The position numbers and the translations under genes are program-made. Below, piece by piece: positions 19,769 through 28,434 of a DNA stretch of 51,182 nucleotides. The first letter of the stretch is position 1. Each line of letters opens with the position of its first letter. The DNA comes from Chloroflexi bacterium TSY (GTDB taxonomy: Bacteria; Chloroflexota; Anaerolineae; Caldilineales; Caldilineaceae): contig JAHBNG010000111.1 in the NCBI GenBank assembly GCA_019217005.1, positions 1 to 51,182 on the forward strand, read 5' to 3'. The notes under the pieces are model-generated. The model ran no database searches and was not told the DNA's origin. It saw nothing but the letters and a program-made list of their open reading frames with translations.

Positions 19769-20451
19769 TAATTGAGTATAAGCCCAACAAAGAGCCTGAT
19801 GATTCAAACATACCTGCCTCTGAAGACGAACTCTCGCTGGACTTGGCCAATATGCTTTTTGCACACCGTATCGTTGTGCTGAAAGAGCGTGATAGCGATC
19901 GCGTTCTTCCCATCTGGATTGGTCCCTTTGAAGCAGATGCAATCGTTCTGCAACTCAAAGAAAAGCAGGTCAAGCGTCCATTGACCTTTGACCTCACAAA
20001 GACATTACTCGACTTCGGCGAAATCAAAACCGAGCGTGTCGTCATCAGCCGGCTGCATGAGACCACCTATTATAGCAACGTTATTGTGCGAGCGGGAGAC
20101 AAGACAGGTGAGATCGATTCACGTCCCAGCGATGCGATCAACCTTGCTTTGCGTCTAGATGTTCCAATCTTCGTCAGTGACGAATTGATGGAACAAGCCG
20201 GTATGCCAAACAGTGAAACCAAGCCCAAAGAAGGATTCGAGCGTCGCTCTCTACTGGATGAAACGATCAATCTCGAAGAAACGCGGCAGCGATTCCACTC
20301 ACTTCTGCAAGATATCGAAGTGGAGATCGATGAGGAAGCAAAGTTAACGTAGATTCGACGAGTGCACTGCGCTTTATCAGTGCGGTGCACGTCCCCGCAC
20401 CCATTCTATTCTCATTTCTCCAAGCTATCCAAAATATTAGGTCCCACACAT

Positions 20452-22380
20452 CTATTCCGCGGCCCAAATCCGCTGCATCTCTTCACACCGCACCAACAAC
20501 TGGTCTAGCGTACCGATATCCTCGATACGCCCATCCTTCAACACAATGATCTGATCGGCCCGTCGTAAGGCTGGTCTACGATGTGAAACAACCAAGCAGG
20601 TGGGAGGCGATCCCTCATCACCTTGGCCATTTTCACCTGCTGACAGCGCAAAGAGCCGCTCCCACAACGTTTGTTCTGTATTGACATCGAGCGCGCTTGA
20701 TAGATCATCGACGATAAGCAGGTCGGGTTGGCGTACAAACATGCGTGCTGCCGCGCTCCGTTGCGCCTGCCCGCCGGATAGCCGAACACCTTTTGTTCCG
20801 ATCACGGTTTCCAACCCGTCTTTCATTTGTGCGACATCATCTTCCATAACCGCTTGCCAGATTGAGCGATCCAGATCGCCCTCGGCGACTGATAGACCGA
20901 GAAGGAGATTCGCTTGAAGCGTCGTGCTTAAAAGATGAGGAGTCTGAGGTGTATGTGCACTGCGTGGCGGCACAAAGAAACTTCCGGGATCTTTCACGAT
21001 CTTGCCATTCCACCGAATCTCACCATGCTCTTTTGCCAAAAGTCCCTGCAATACTTGAATCAGCGTCGTTTTGCCAGCTCCGATGCGACCTGTGATGACA
21101 GTAAAGCTCCCCTTTTCTAATTGAAAGCTAATATCATCAATTCCCGCCTGAGCGTTGGCAGAACCGTTCTGTCTCTTGGATAGATATCCATCAGCACTCT
21201 CCGGAGCTGTGACACGTAGCTCTGACGATTTAGAACTGTTGGATGGAGAGGGTGCTGGGTAGCGGAATGTTAACCCTTGCACGCTCAATCGCTGCAGCTG
21301 ATCTGACCGTTGCCTTTCGCTGGACATCGACACTGATTGACCTGCATTGTCAAAGGGGAGGTCGATCTGGGTATCCAAGTAGAGTGGATGATGTGCAACC
21401 AATGTTTCTTCGGGCGCGCCTTGAAGCAGTTTGACCATGCGCCCCAACGAAACATCAGCCTGTTTATAGTGGGCGATGAAGTTGCCCGACTCGCGCATAA
21501 ACTCATTCATAAAGCCCAGATAGGTCACAAAGAGTGCAAAGTCGCCTACGCTGAAGGTTTGATCGCGCATGGCGCCAGCGACCAGAACCAGAATGAGCCC
21601 GGTACTCCATGCACCAGTATTGGCGTAGACCGAATCCAAGATCTGTGTCAAGAGCCGCTCTCTGACGATGACGCGCTGGCGCTCATCGTTGAGTGTCCGA
21701 ACATGCTCAACCATATCCGACTCGGCAGTTGCCACTTGAACAGCTTGAACAGCACCAAAAATTTCGCCTATTGCACCACTCACCCGTTCCGTGGCGGTGC
21801 GGCTGGCGGTTCGATAGCGCCCCACGCGATCACCCGCAATGCGAGCGAGGGTGATGATGATGGCCATCGGAATCAATGCAAAGAGCGTGATGCGTACATT
21901 GATACTCAGCATAATGGCGAGAGCAATCACCACATAGACCAGAACCGAGATCTGATCGACCGTCCAGCTTAGCGTATCTTCGATGACCTCTGCATCATCG
22001 CGAAACGTGTTGATCACTTCACCTGTTGCCCCTGGTAGTGCATCCGCACCAGGACGTTCAAAGATACGCGCCAGTAAGTTTCGACGCAACAAACTCGCCA
22101 TGCTAAAGCGATGATGAATGTCAACAAACGCGCCACCAAAAATTGACCCAACGTAAAGCAGCGTCGAGATCACAAATAACGCAATCACGCCCCATTCATT
22201 GAGCTGCCAACCTGTTTCGCCAATCAACACTTCTTCACCAGACAATAGATCGAAGAACAGCTTTGCCAGCAGACCCGGTAAAAGTTCGGTTGTGGTTAGA
22301 AAGGTCCAAAGAAATGCGTTCAGAAGGTAATACCAAGGGCGATAGAGAATCATGCGCCACAGAAACTGACGTGTCCTCAT
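20452..22380 (-). CDS. ABC exporter half-transporter (second subunit)
   Basis: This 642-residue protein has an N-terminal six-helix exporter domain (about residues 1-310) and a C-terminal ATPase. Walker A is GRIGAGKTT, the signature is LSGGQAQR, Walker B is LLIVDDLSSALD and the switch His lies in VVSHRRPALR. The residue after the Walker B Asp is Asp rather than the catalytic Glu, marking a degenerate ATP site as in heterodimeric exporters such as BmrCD or TM287/288. A linker of about 80 residues before Walker A is rich in Ser and Gln. Its ATG overlaps the stop of the upstream subunit by four bases. It probably exports a drug, lipid or peptide; no substrate gene is adjacent. Confidence 0.9.
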   Translation of the reverse strand: MRTRQFLWRMILYRPWYYLLNAFLWTFLTTTELLPGLLAKLFFDLLSGEEVLIGETGWQLNEWGVIALFVISTLLYVGSIFGGAFVDIHHRFSMASLLRRNLLARIFERPGADALPGATGEVINTFRDDAEVIEDTLSWTVDQISVLVYVVIALAIMLSINVRITLFALIPMAIIITLARIAGDRVGRYRTASRTATERVSGAIGEIFGAVQAVQVATAESDMVEHVRTLNDERQRVIVRERLLTQILDSVYANTGAWSTGLILVLVAGAMRDQTFSVGDFALFVTYLGFMNEFMRESGNFIAHYKQADVSLGRMVKLLQGAPEETLVAHHPLYLDTQIDLPFDNAGQSVSMSSERQRSDQLQRLSVQGLTFRYPAPSPSNSSKSSELRVTAPESADGYLSKRQNGSANAQAGIDDISFQLEKGSFTVITGRIGAGKTTLIQVLQGLLAKEHGEIRWNGKIVKDPGSFFVPPRSAHTPQTPHLLSTTLQANLLLGLSVAEGDLDRSIWQAVMEDDVAQMKDGLETVIGTKGVRLSGGQAQRSAAARMFVRQPDLLIVDDLSSALDVNTEQTLWERLFALSAGENGQGDEGSPPTCLVVSHRRPALRRADQIIVLKDGRIEDIGTLDQLLVRCEEMQRIWAAE

Positions 22381-24333
22381 ACCAATACCTCCTCCATGCC
22401 TGTCCGCAACAGTTGAGCAAAGCGCGACTCGGAATTGTTCGCTAACACAATGCGATCACCATGTTCCACGATGCGTCCCTGTTCCAAAATGAGAATTTCG
22501 TCCGCTCGTTGTACCGTTCCCAGTCGATGTGCAATCAAAATAGCCGTCCGGTTGTGGAGCAGTTTGTCGACGGCCCGCTCGATAAGTTGCTCTGTGGCTG
22601 GATCCAAACGAGATGAAGCTTCATCCAATATGACAAGCCCTGGATCATCCAAGAAGACGCGCGCAAAAGCCAGCAATTGCGCTTGTCCTGCCGAAAGACC
22701 ACCGCCACCTGCTTCCAACATTGTGTCCAACCCATCTGGTAGAGTGTCTAACCACGAACGAAGCCCCAAATCGTCTAGAACATTCAGGATCGTTTGGTCA
22801 TCAATTGTTGAACGGAAGAAGGTCAGGTTATCGCGCACGCTCGCTTGAAAGAGCTGGACATCTTGGGTCACCATCCCAATGTGGCGACGATAGAGTGCCA
22901 ATGGAACCTCTTTGGGTTCTCGTCCACCAACCAATAAACGTCCTTGGGTCGGATCATAGAGCCGCAGCAGTAAGCGGGCCAGAGTTGTCTTGCCACTACC
23001 CGTACGTCCAAGTAACCCGAGCACGCAACCTGACTCTAAGGTAAAGTTGACGTTGTCGAGAATCTTCTCCTCGGGCTGATCTTCGTAGCTAAATGATAGA
23101 TGCTGAAATTCCACGGGCAACGGACCTTGGGCAAGTTCTCGCCCTTCACTTTCTGACAATCGAGATTCTGTTTCTAGCAGTGTCTGGATCCGTCCAATGC
23201 CTGCATCCGCTTGCTGTAGATCCGTCAGTTGATTACGAATCTGATGAATGGGACGCTGAATCAACTCGGTGTAGTGATAAATGAGATAGATGGTCCCGAT
23301 AGTGACCGCCTCGACCCGCCACAGATATGCGCCAAGAGCGAAGGCAATGATTCGGCCCACCGAAAAGATTGCCGCTCCCGACATCCACATGCTATAACCT
23401 GCCAACTCAGCCCTAGCCAGAACAGGGAGCCACTCGCGCAATAGTTGGTGAAAGCGGGGGGTGGTTCATTTTAGGCGGACAATTAGGTTTACATTTTTGG
23501 GGGTGGTTCATTTTAGGCGGACAATTAGGTTTACATTTTTGCAAAGAGAAAAGATGTTTATATTTTCTACTTTGAGCCATGCTCAGGCAGAAAATGACCT
23601 CATATAGATTTTTATCTATGTATCAAAAGTGTAAACCTAATTCTGAACCACCCCGAAAGCGGTACATGATATAACCTACGGCACCATTGGCACGCAGATC
23701 AGCCGTTGCCGTCAGGTGCTCACTCAAAAAACCATAGAAGCGAGCATTCACCTCTCGTTCCTGTTTCCAAAAAGGAACCGCAAAGGTGCGAATGCGCAGC
23801 AAGATCCAGAGCGCAAAGATGGCAAAGATCGTGAAACCGAATCCCGCCCGCCAATCTTCCCGAAACAGTAATCCCAATACACCCACAAGCAGAACAGCAT
23901 TGCCCAAGATGTCGATCGTGAAGCGCGAGAAGAAGTTGGAGAGCGCATTGACATCGCCGTCAATGCGTTCGATTAATTCGCCGGGGGTGCGCGTTTTGTG
24001 GAACGACATGTCGAGCCTAAGGCAGTGCGCAACCAGATCGAGACGCAGTGCATTGGTTGCTGCCCAAGCTACTTGCTCACTGATATAAGTGGTCCATATG
24101 GCTAAGATCTGATTCACAATCGCAACACCCCAAAAAAGCAGCGCTGCTTGCAGTAGCAGACGCATCTCGCTTCCTGCCAGAGCCTCGTCAATAAAAAAAC
24201 GCATGATCTGGGGATTGACCAATTGCAAGACAATGCCGAGCAAAAGCAAGATCGACATGAGGAAGACACGTCTGCCCTGAGACCATAAATATTGTCCAAG
24301 TAAGTGATAGTATTGTTGAAGGGGGAGTTTCAT
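22377..24333 (-). pseudogene. ABC exporter half-transporter (first subunit) split by element A
   Basis: The N-terminal piece (24333 down to about 23655) encodes four or five transmembrane helices of an exporter and ends GYIMYRF before reading into element A (tail RGGSELGLHF). Removing 205 bp (197-bp insert plus one GAAAGCGG) restores RFHQLLREWLPVLARAEL in frame. The second piece encodes the last helices and an ATPase with GRTGSGKTT, GGGLSAGQAQ, LVILDEASSRLD (consensus catalytic Glu) and IAHRLGTV. The whole would be about 580 residues. This subunit would supply the active ATP site for the 20452-22380 partner, so the insertion should disable the exporter unless the pieces reassociate. The ATPase piece shows no further decay. 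Confidence 0.9.
23458..23654 (-). mobile_element. Element A copy 3, compound with duplicated end
   Basis: The insert is 197 bp: a 42-bp duplicate of one end (23458-23499) followed directly by a full 155-bp element (23500-23654). The single 8-bp target duplication GAAAGCGG encloses the whole (23450-23457 and 23655-23662), so the compound form inserted as one unit or was formed after insertion. It lies sense to the ABC gene. Confidence 0.93.
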
Positions 24334-24349
24334 TTGTTATTTTCCCTTT

Positions 24350-25315
24350 TCAAAATTCCTTCGCGTAGTCACACCAAGCAGGTTTCGGCTTAAAACCCAT
24401 CTGTATATTCAACTCATACATAGGGTTATTCTCTTCATTGTCTGTATCAATTGTCTTGGCCCCGCGAGATTGGGCGAACTCGATTGCACTCAATTTGAGT
24501 GCTGTGGCGACACCTTTACGGCGATGACTGTGCAACACACCCGTCAACCATGTATGCAACTTTTCCGGAAGTACCTGGTCCGCACCCAGGATCGTGACAC
24601 CTACATATTGTTCGTCATCTAGAGCAATGAACCACCCATCAGCCAAAAAATTGGGGTTTTTGAACCCTTTTTCCCATTCTTCTAGCGGTTCTTGGGTTGG
24701 CGGATCTGGTGATGGAATATCCTGTTCCACCTCCCAACAAAGGTCATAGATCTTTTGCTTCCAAAGGGGATCGCTTTCCATGAGTTGTGCCAGTGTACGA
24801 ATCTGGACTCCATTCTGGGCGATCTTTTCGGGAAATGCAGCAAACTTTGCATGGTCAAAACTGGCGATTTCTAGCTCCGATTCTGGAGACCGCATTTGAA
24901 AGACAAAGCCATTGGCCTCAAGAAACTCGATTCGGTCATGTTTGTCTTCACGAGTACCTGTCACAAAACTCTTGGGGTGGCGATCTGCTAACTCGCTTAC
25001 AACGTATTCGAGCAGAAGCGTGTGGATATCTTTACCACCTTCCTGGTATTTTCTATATGATGGATCCAGACTATACCCAAACTGATACTTGCCTGGCTTT
25101 ATTGCCCAATATGGCTCCATATAGGCCCCTTCTATGATCAACCGGCCATTCAACTCGGCCACAAACCGTTTGTGTAGGTAGTTTTTATCCCAGGTCTCAT
25201 CGTTAAACTTGAAATTTGTGACAGTCGATGGATTATCCGGCCACTCCAAATTATAGATGCGCACGATCTCTTCATATTCCGTATCAGTTGGCTTAAAGTG
25301 TCGTATATTCAGCAT
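24350..25315 (-). CDS. Tandem GNAT acetyltransferase
   Basis: This 321-residue protein is about twice the length of a single GNAT domain. The C-terminal domain has the acetyl-CoA loop in SHRRKGVATALKLSAIEFAQ and the following TDNEENNPMYELNIQMGF, typical of mycothiol-synthase-like tandem GNATs. The N-terminal domain is degenerate but has YRKYQEGGKDIHTLLLEYV at the matching position. It would transfer an acyl group to an amine; the substrate is unknown. AGGAGG six bases before ATG 25315 fixes the start. It lies 16 bp downstream of the ABC gene's start and points the opposite way along the operon order only in that it precedes it on the minus strand; co-transcription is likely. Confidence 0.85.
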   Translation of the reverse strand: MLNIRHFKPTDTEYEEIVRIYNLEWPDNPSTVTNFKFNDETWDKNYLHKRFVAELNGRLIIEGAYMEPYWAIKPGKYQFGYSLDPSYRKYQEGGKDIHTLLLEYVVSELADRHPKSFVTGTREDKHDRIEFLEANGFVFQMRSPESELEIASFDHAKFAAFPEKIAQNGVQIRTLAQLMESDPLWKQKIYDLCWEVEQDIPSPDPPTQEPLEEWEKGFKNPNFLADGWFIALDDEQYVGVTILGADQVLPEKLHTWLTGVLHSHRRKGVATALKLSAIEFAQSRGAKTIDTDNEENNPMYELNIQMGFKPKPAWCDYAKEF

Positions 25316-25509
25316 TTTGTCCTCCTATCACCAATGACGAGATTGTAGTTCGAACAGCAATTATCTCGTGATATGCAGTTTTAGTTGATTCAATGGGGGT
25401 GATTTTCATATCGTATCCATTCTAGTCGCGAGAAAACAATCATTTCTGGCGGAAGTGCGTTTTACGTCGAGAAACGCATATCCACTAATTAGTTTCTCTC
25501 ACTATGATA

Positions 25510-25732
25510 GTCTCAGTAGATCCAAATTTGGCGTTTTTGGCTATTTTCAGTCGAGATTGCAGGGATTTTGGAGTCATTTATTCAGATTTCGGTTACAGAA
25601 AACAACCTATTTCATATCTGAAAATCGCCCAAATCTAACGCAAAAACTAGATATCGACCGGCAAATTTGTATTTATGTCAACTGTTTAGCCAGAATTCTC
25701 TCTCAAAACCTGAAATTTGGATCTACTGAGTC
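25510..25732 (-). mobile_element. Element B copy 2
   Basis: This 223-bp copy nearly matches copy 1 and begins nine bases after the stop of the following GNAT gene (minus strand). No target duplication is evident. As a structured repeat at a 3' end it could act as a transcript terminator. Confidence 0.9.
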
Positions 25733-25741
25733 TGTTCATAT

Positions 25742-26260
25742 CTATAAATCCTTAATCAGCCAAATGATCAAATCATGATCAATCTGATAGGTTTCCCCCT
25801 GTCGGATGGGTATATGCCCTTGACAAACTCCTCTGCCGTCGGGCACATACCCTCGTTGGACATAGAGTCGTTGGGCAGGTCCATATGCATCAAAGATCCC
25901 AACACACGTACCCGCTCGGTTCGCTCTAGTTGCAATACACTGTTCCGCTACCTCTATCAATGCATGACCCAATCCCTCCCCTTTGAATCCATCAAACACC
26001 TCCAGATGGTGAATAAAGGGAATGTTGTTCTCGCGGAAATAAGGATTCTGTGACTGCCAGCGAATTGTGATATACCCAGCAAGCGTCTCGTCCTCGTCTG
26101 TGCTGGACATTGCGATGAAGGTAGTTCCGTCACCATTTGGATGATCAGCAAAGTGTTCACGGGATTGGGTAACATCACCATAATAATGTTTTGCAAACCA
26201 GTTGATCATAAATGGTAAGTCGTTCTGGGTGACTTGAGTAATGGACGCATTCGATTTCAT
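25742..26260 (-). CDS. GNAT-family N-acetyltransferase
   Basis: The ATG at 26260 has AGGAGG eight bases upstream, which decides the start over longer in-frame options reaching 26410. The 172-residue product has the GNAT core: a beta strand with ETLAGYITIRWQSQ, then LEVFDGFKGEGLGHALIEVA (the acetyl-CoA pyrophosphate loop, with G-x-G-x-G/A) and a C-terminal YGPAQRLYVQRGYVPDG. It acetylates an unknown amine substrate in the cytosol. Element B copy 2 lies immediately after its stop codon. The gene appears intact. Confidence 0.85.
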   Translation of the reverse strand: MKSNASITQVTQNDLPFMINWFAKHYYGDVTQSREHFADHPNGDGTTFIAMSSTDEDETLAGYITIRWQSQNPYFRENNIPFIHHLEVFDGFKGEGLGHALIEVAEQCIATRANRAGTCVGIFDAYGPAQRLYVQRGYVPDGRGVCQGHIPIRQGETYQIDHDLIIWLIKDL

Positions 26261-26743
26261 CGCTTGAACCTCCTGATTCATTCGCTCCATCGTATGTGAT
26301 GAAGACATGATTCTGCTTTCTTTGGTAGGGTTATGGGCCAAACCATGTTGGCTCAACATAATCATGGACGGTAGACCCGCTTTGGTTTCGATACGCCTTC
26401 GGCCCCTCAACCGGCGCTAACCATTTCTGACCATATCAACCCCTGAATTCCCGATGAACCATCGTGTTTTCACACCGCGCTCTTATACTTTGCCCTATAT
26501 GAAAACCGGGGCTTACTTCTCTGGTAGAGCCATGGAAGACTCTGTATAGTGACATTTGTCACCGATGTCTCGTGACCGGAATGTGAGCGATAATGGTAGG
26601 TCCGATTTGTAATCGGACAAGCGTCAAGTCACCCTCCGACTCCAAGCAATCTAGTGGGCTGCACTATTCCGGTTTTCATCACAACCGCTGTATAGATGGC
26701 AGAGTCTAGTGGCTCGAGACGCGGAACAAACAAGCTGTTTGTT
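26261..26743. other. Intergenic region with short palindromes
   Basis: This region lies between a GNAT and a methyltransferase on the same strand. It contains GTGACATTTGTCAC near 26548 and GTCCGATTTGTAATCGGAC near 26600, both short inverted repeats that could be operators or hairpins. No gene is supported. Confidence 0.5.
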
Positions 26744-27520
26744 CTACAGGATAGGTTTCCGTGCCTCGATTAAATATTTCTTTGCCTCAAACGATAGTCT
26801 GCCTTGCTTTTCTAGTTGACTTTGCAAACCCATGAGTGCGTCCAAATGAGTCTCTACCGAAAAACCAACCACCATCCACGGCACAGCACGCAGGTAGTAG
26901 ACGATGGCCCCAACGTCAGTAAAGGCCAATTCTCCTGACCAATCTTCGACCGTGACAAGCTCCAAATTTGCTGCTTCTAACAAGGGTAGATAGTGGGCTG
27001 GCGTGGCATTGGGCCATTGAGGTGTGACTCCAAACGCTGCCAGCAAATCATGTGCCCACATGCCGTGAACCTGTTGGGTGAGGAACGTGCCATCACGTTT
27101 CAAGACGCGGGCCACTTCATCTACATTAAAGGCCGAGTGGCGATTCAGAATCAAGCCGAATTCCTCATCTCCGAATGGCATTGGCCCATGCTCTCGTAAT
27201 TCAACATCAACGACCTGAACGCCAAGTGGCTCTAGATTATTGCGGGCTAATTTGATATTGGGTGGATACTCTTCTGTGACTACGACTCTTTCTGGCCAGT
27301 GTTCTTTCATATGCAGGAGCCGTTCGCCGCCTGCCGTACCCATGTCAAGTAGGGACGACGTTTCCGGCATTAACTCGCATGCTCGAGTAGTATATGACCA
27401 GGGTGCCTGTTCTTCGTACATGCGACCATCAAGATATGAGAAGTCCCATCCGACAAATGGTCGTTGTTCTTCTTGGTTCCATGATTCAATTAGTGTATTC
27501 ATAGCCAATTCGATCCTCAT
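26744..27520 (-). CDS. Class I SAM-dependent methyltransferase
   Basis: The product of about 258 residues has the SAM-binding loop SSLLDMGTAGGERLL, the acidic end of strand 2 in VVTEEYPPNI, and LREHGPMPFGDEEFGLILN followed by VLKRDGTFLTQQV (post-motif strand). This order matches Methyltransf_11-type enzymes. The substrate is unknown. Two ATGs, at 27520 and 27502, are possible starts; GAGGA lies eleven bases before the second. The open frame extends to 27619, but that part looks non-native. It acts in the cytosol and has no obvious operon partner; the next upstream gene on this strand is nearly 1 kb away. Confidence 0.82.
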   Translation of the reverse strand: MRIELAMNTLIESWNQEEQRPFVGWDFSYLDGRMYEEQAPWSYTTRACELMPETSSLLDMGTAGGERLLHMKEHWPERVVVTEEYPPNIKLARNNLEPLGVQVVDVELREHGPMPFGDEEFGLILNRHSAFNVDEVARVLKRDGTFLTQQVHGMWAHDLLAAFGVTPQWPNATPAHYLPLLEAANLELVTVEDWSGELAFTDVGAIVYYLRAVPWMVVGFSVETHLDALMGLQSQLEKQGRLSFEAKKYLIEARKPIL

Positions 27521-27613
27521 AGTAAATAATGCCAATTGTAGTTGTGAGCCGGGTGAACAAAAGGCCATTTCCCTCTGACGAACTTGATGGTAGGGTGATC
27601 CCACTTTTAAACG

Positions 27614-27682
27614 ATCCACAGATAGACGGGATGGACTGGATTTTTCTCTTTCTAATCCTGTAAATCTTGTCCATCTGTGGAT
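27614..27682. repeat. Element I: 69-bp inverted repeat
   Basis: ATCCACAGAT at the left pairs with ATCTGTGGAT at the right, with a second partial match inside. The right half resembles a short repeat seen in diverse bacterial intergenic regions, but I cannot confirm this. It lies directly upstream of the methyltransferase gene. Confidence 0.5.
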
Positions 27683-27877
27683 AATTCATTTTTTGGATTC
27701 GCCTGATTCACGCAGCTTACGGAGCCAAAAGGCACAATTTGTGGTTCTTTGAGGTTTTGTGGGGTAAACGTTGGATAGTTTGTTTACTGGTTCGTTCACC
27801 AACCATCCAACCAACAAACCAACTGAAAACCACACAATTCCTCAGACAACCCAATTTGTTTAAGAGAAGCTACCAAC

Positions 27878-27909
27878 AAAAAAGCCGCAGGGATCTCCAT
27901 CCCCGCGGC
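27878..27909 (-). terminator. Rho-independent terminator
   Basis: On the minus strand GCCGCGGGG and CCCTGCGGC form a stem with a short loop, followed by six T (27878-27883 on the plus strand are A). Confidence 0.75.
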
Positions 27910-27985
27910 GTTAGGAATCGTTCTCTAAACCGGCTTCGAACGCGCATCAAGAAGCAAGCATTCTTGATAGACGAGTGTCTGCCAA
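27910..27985 (-). ncRNA. Possible small RNA between two terminators
   Basis: This stretch lies between two strong minus-strand terminators and contains a stem ATCAAGAA/TTCTTGAT. A second terminator so close behind the first suggests either a fail-safe for the PhyH transcript or a short independent transcript ending at 27878. No known RNA family is recognised and no promoter is certain. Confidence 0.25.
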
Positions 27986-28023
27986 TCAAAAACGACCACG
28001 GGGAAGGAATATGCCCGTGGTCG
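27986..28023 (-). terminator. Rho-independent terminator
   Basis: On the minus strand CGACCACGGGC and CCCCGTGGTCG form a long GC-rich stem, followed by five T. It lies downstream of the PhyH gene, beyond element A copy 4. Confidence 0.8.
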
Positions 28024-28136
28024 TGAATTGCTATAGAACTTGAATCAATTCGATTCTACTAGTAGGCATACTTCACCAAGGTCTTGCCTTGTTTATGTTT
28101 AGTTTGTATGATTTTATTATTTATCATAAACTTTGC

Positions 28137-28291
28137 GGGGTGGTTCATTTTAGCTGGATAGATAGGTTTACACTTTTAGAAACAGAAAGAACGTTTATAT
28201 TCTCTGATTTCGCCGGTTCTCAGAGAGAAAACGGTCTCATATAGATTTTTGTCTATATATCAAAAGTGTAAACCTAATTTTGAACCACCCC
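28137..28291 (-). mobile_element. Element A copy 4 (diverged)
   Basis: This 155-bp copy has identical outer arms but many internal substitutions. It is flanked by AACTTTGC (28129-28136 and 28292-28299). Inner arms have changed in a pairing-conserving way (see findings). It lies in the sense orientation of the flanking minus-strand genes. Confidence 0.9.
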
Positions 28292-28434
28292 AACTTTGCC
28301 TCTGGTATTCAGCACGATAAAAGTCTACCATCCCATTGCATCTCTGTCAAATCAAGAGCGGCTTACCTCAATAACGAATTCCAAGAACCCTCATGAATCA
28401 TTCAGCAATTTGACAATTCACTGTTGACAATTCG

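Larger units (their letters stand above)
17580..20352 (+). pseudogene. ECF sigma factor-bifunctional nuclease (DUF151) fusion split by an IS
   Basis: From ATG 17580 the first part is a sigma-70 family protein. Region 2 has LEDIWQETLLRAFLNLDSL and region 4 has LPPAEREAIMLVYLSELSHK and SLSAVKVRVHRGRRRLR. Without any stop the frame continues into MIQVDIHDVV, the usual first strand of a DUF151 domain, and is cut at 18269 by a 1,499-bp IS. Removing the IS and one TAATT restores the frame to VIEYKPNKEP and the rest of the DUF151 domain: ERDSDRVLPIWIGPFEADA, RPLTFDL and SRPSDAINLALRLDVPIFV. The joined protein would be about 422 residues. A GAGGAG lies just before the internal ATG 18237, so the nuclease domain may also be made alone. 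Now the first part ends with a short IS-derived tail at 18299. Confidence 0.88.
27683..28434. other. Intergenic region with terminators and element A copy 4
   Basis: Between the methyltransferase and the PhyH gene there is a stretch with GGTT/AACC-rich repeats (27770-27830), two minus-strand terminators, a stretch of about 80 nt between them and element A copy 4. No protein gene is supported. Confidence 0.6.

Noticed and set aside
21337..21972. Plus-strand open frame of 211 codons.
   Set aside because: Antisense to the transmembrane part of the ABC exporter gene; no recognisable features.
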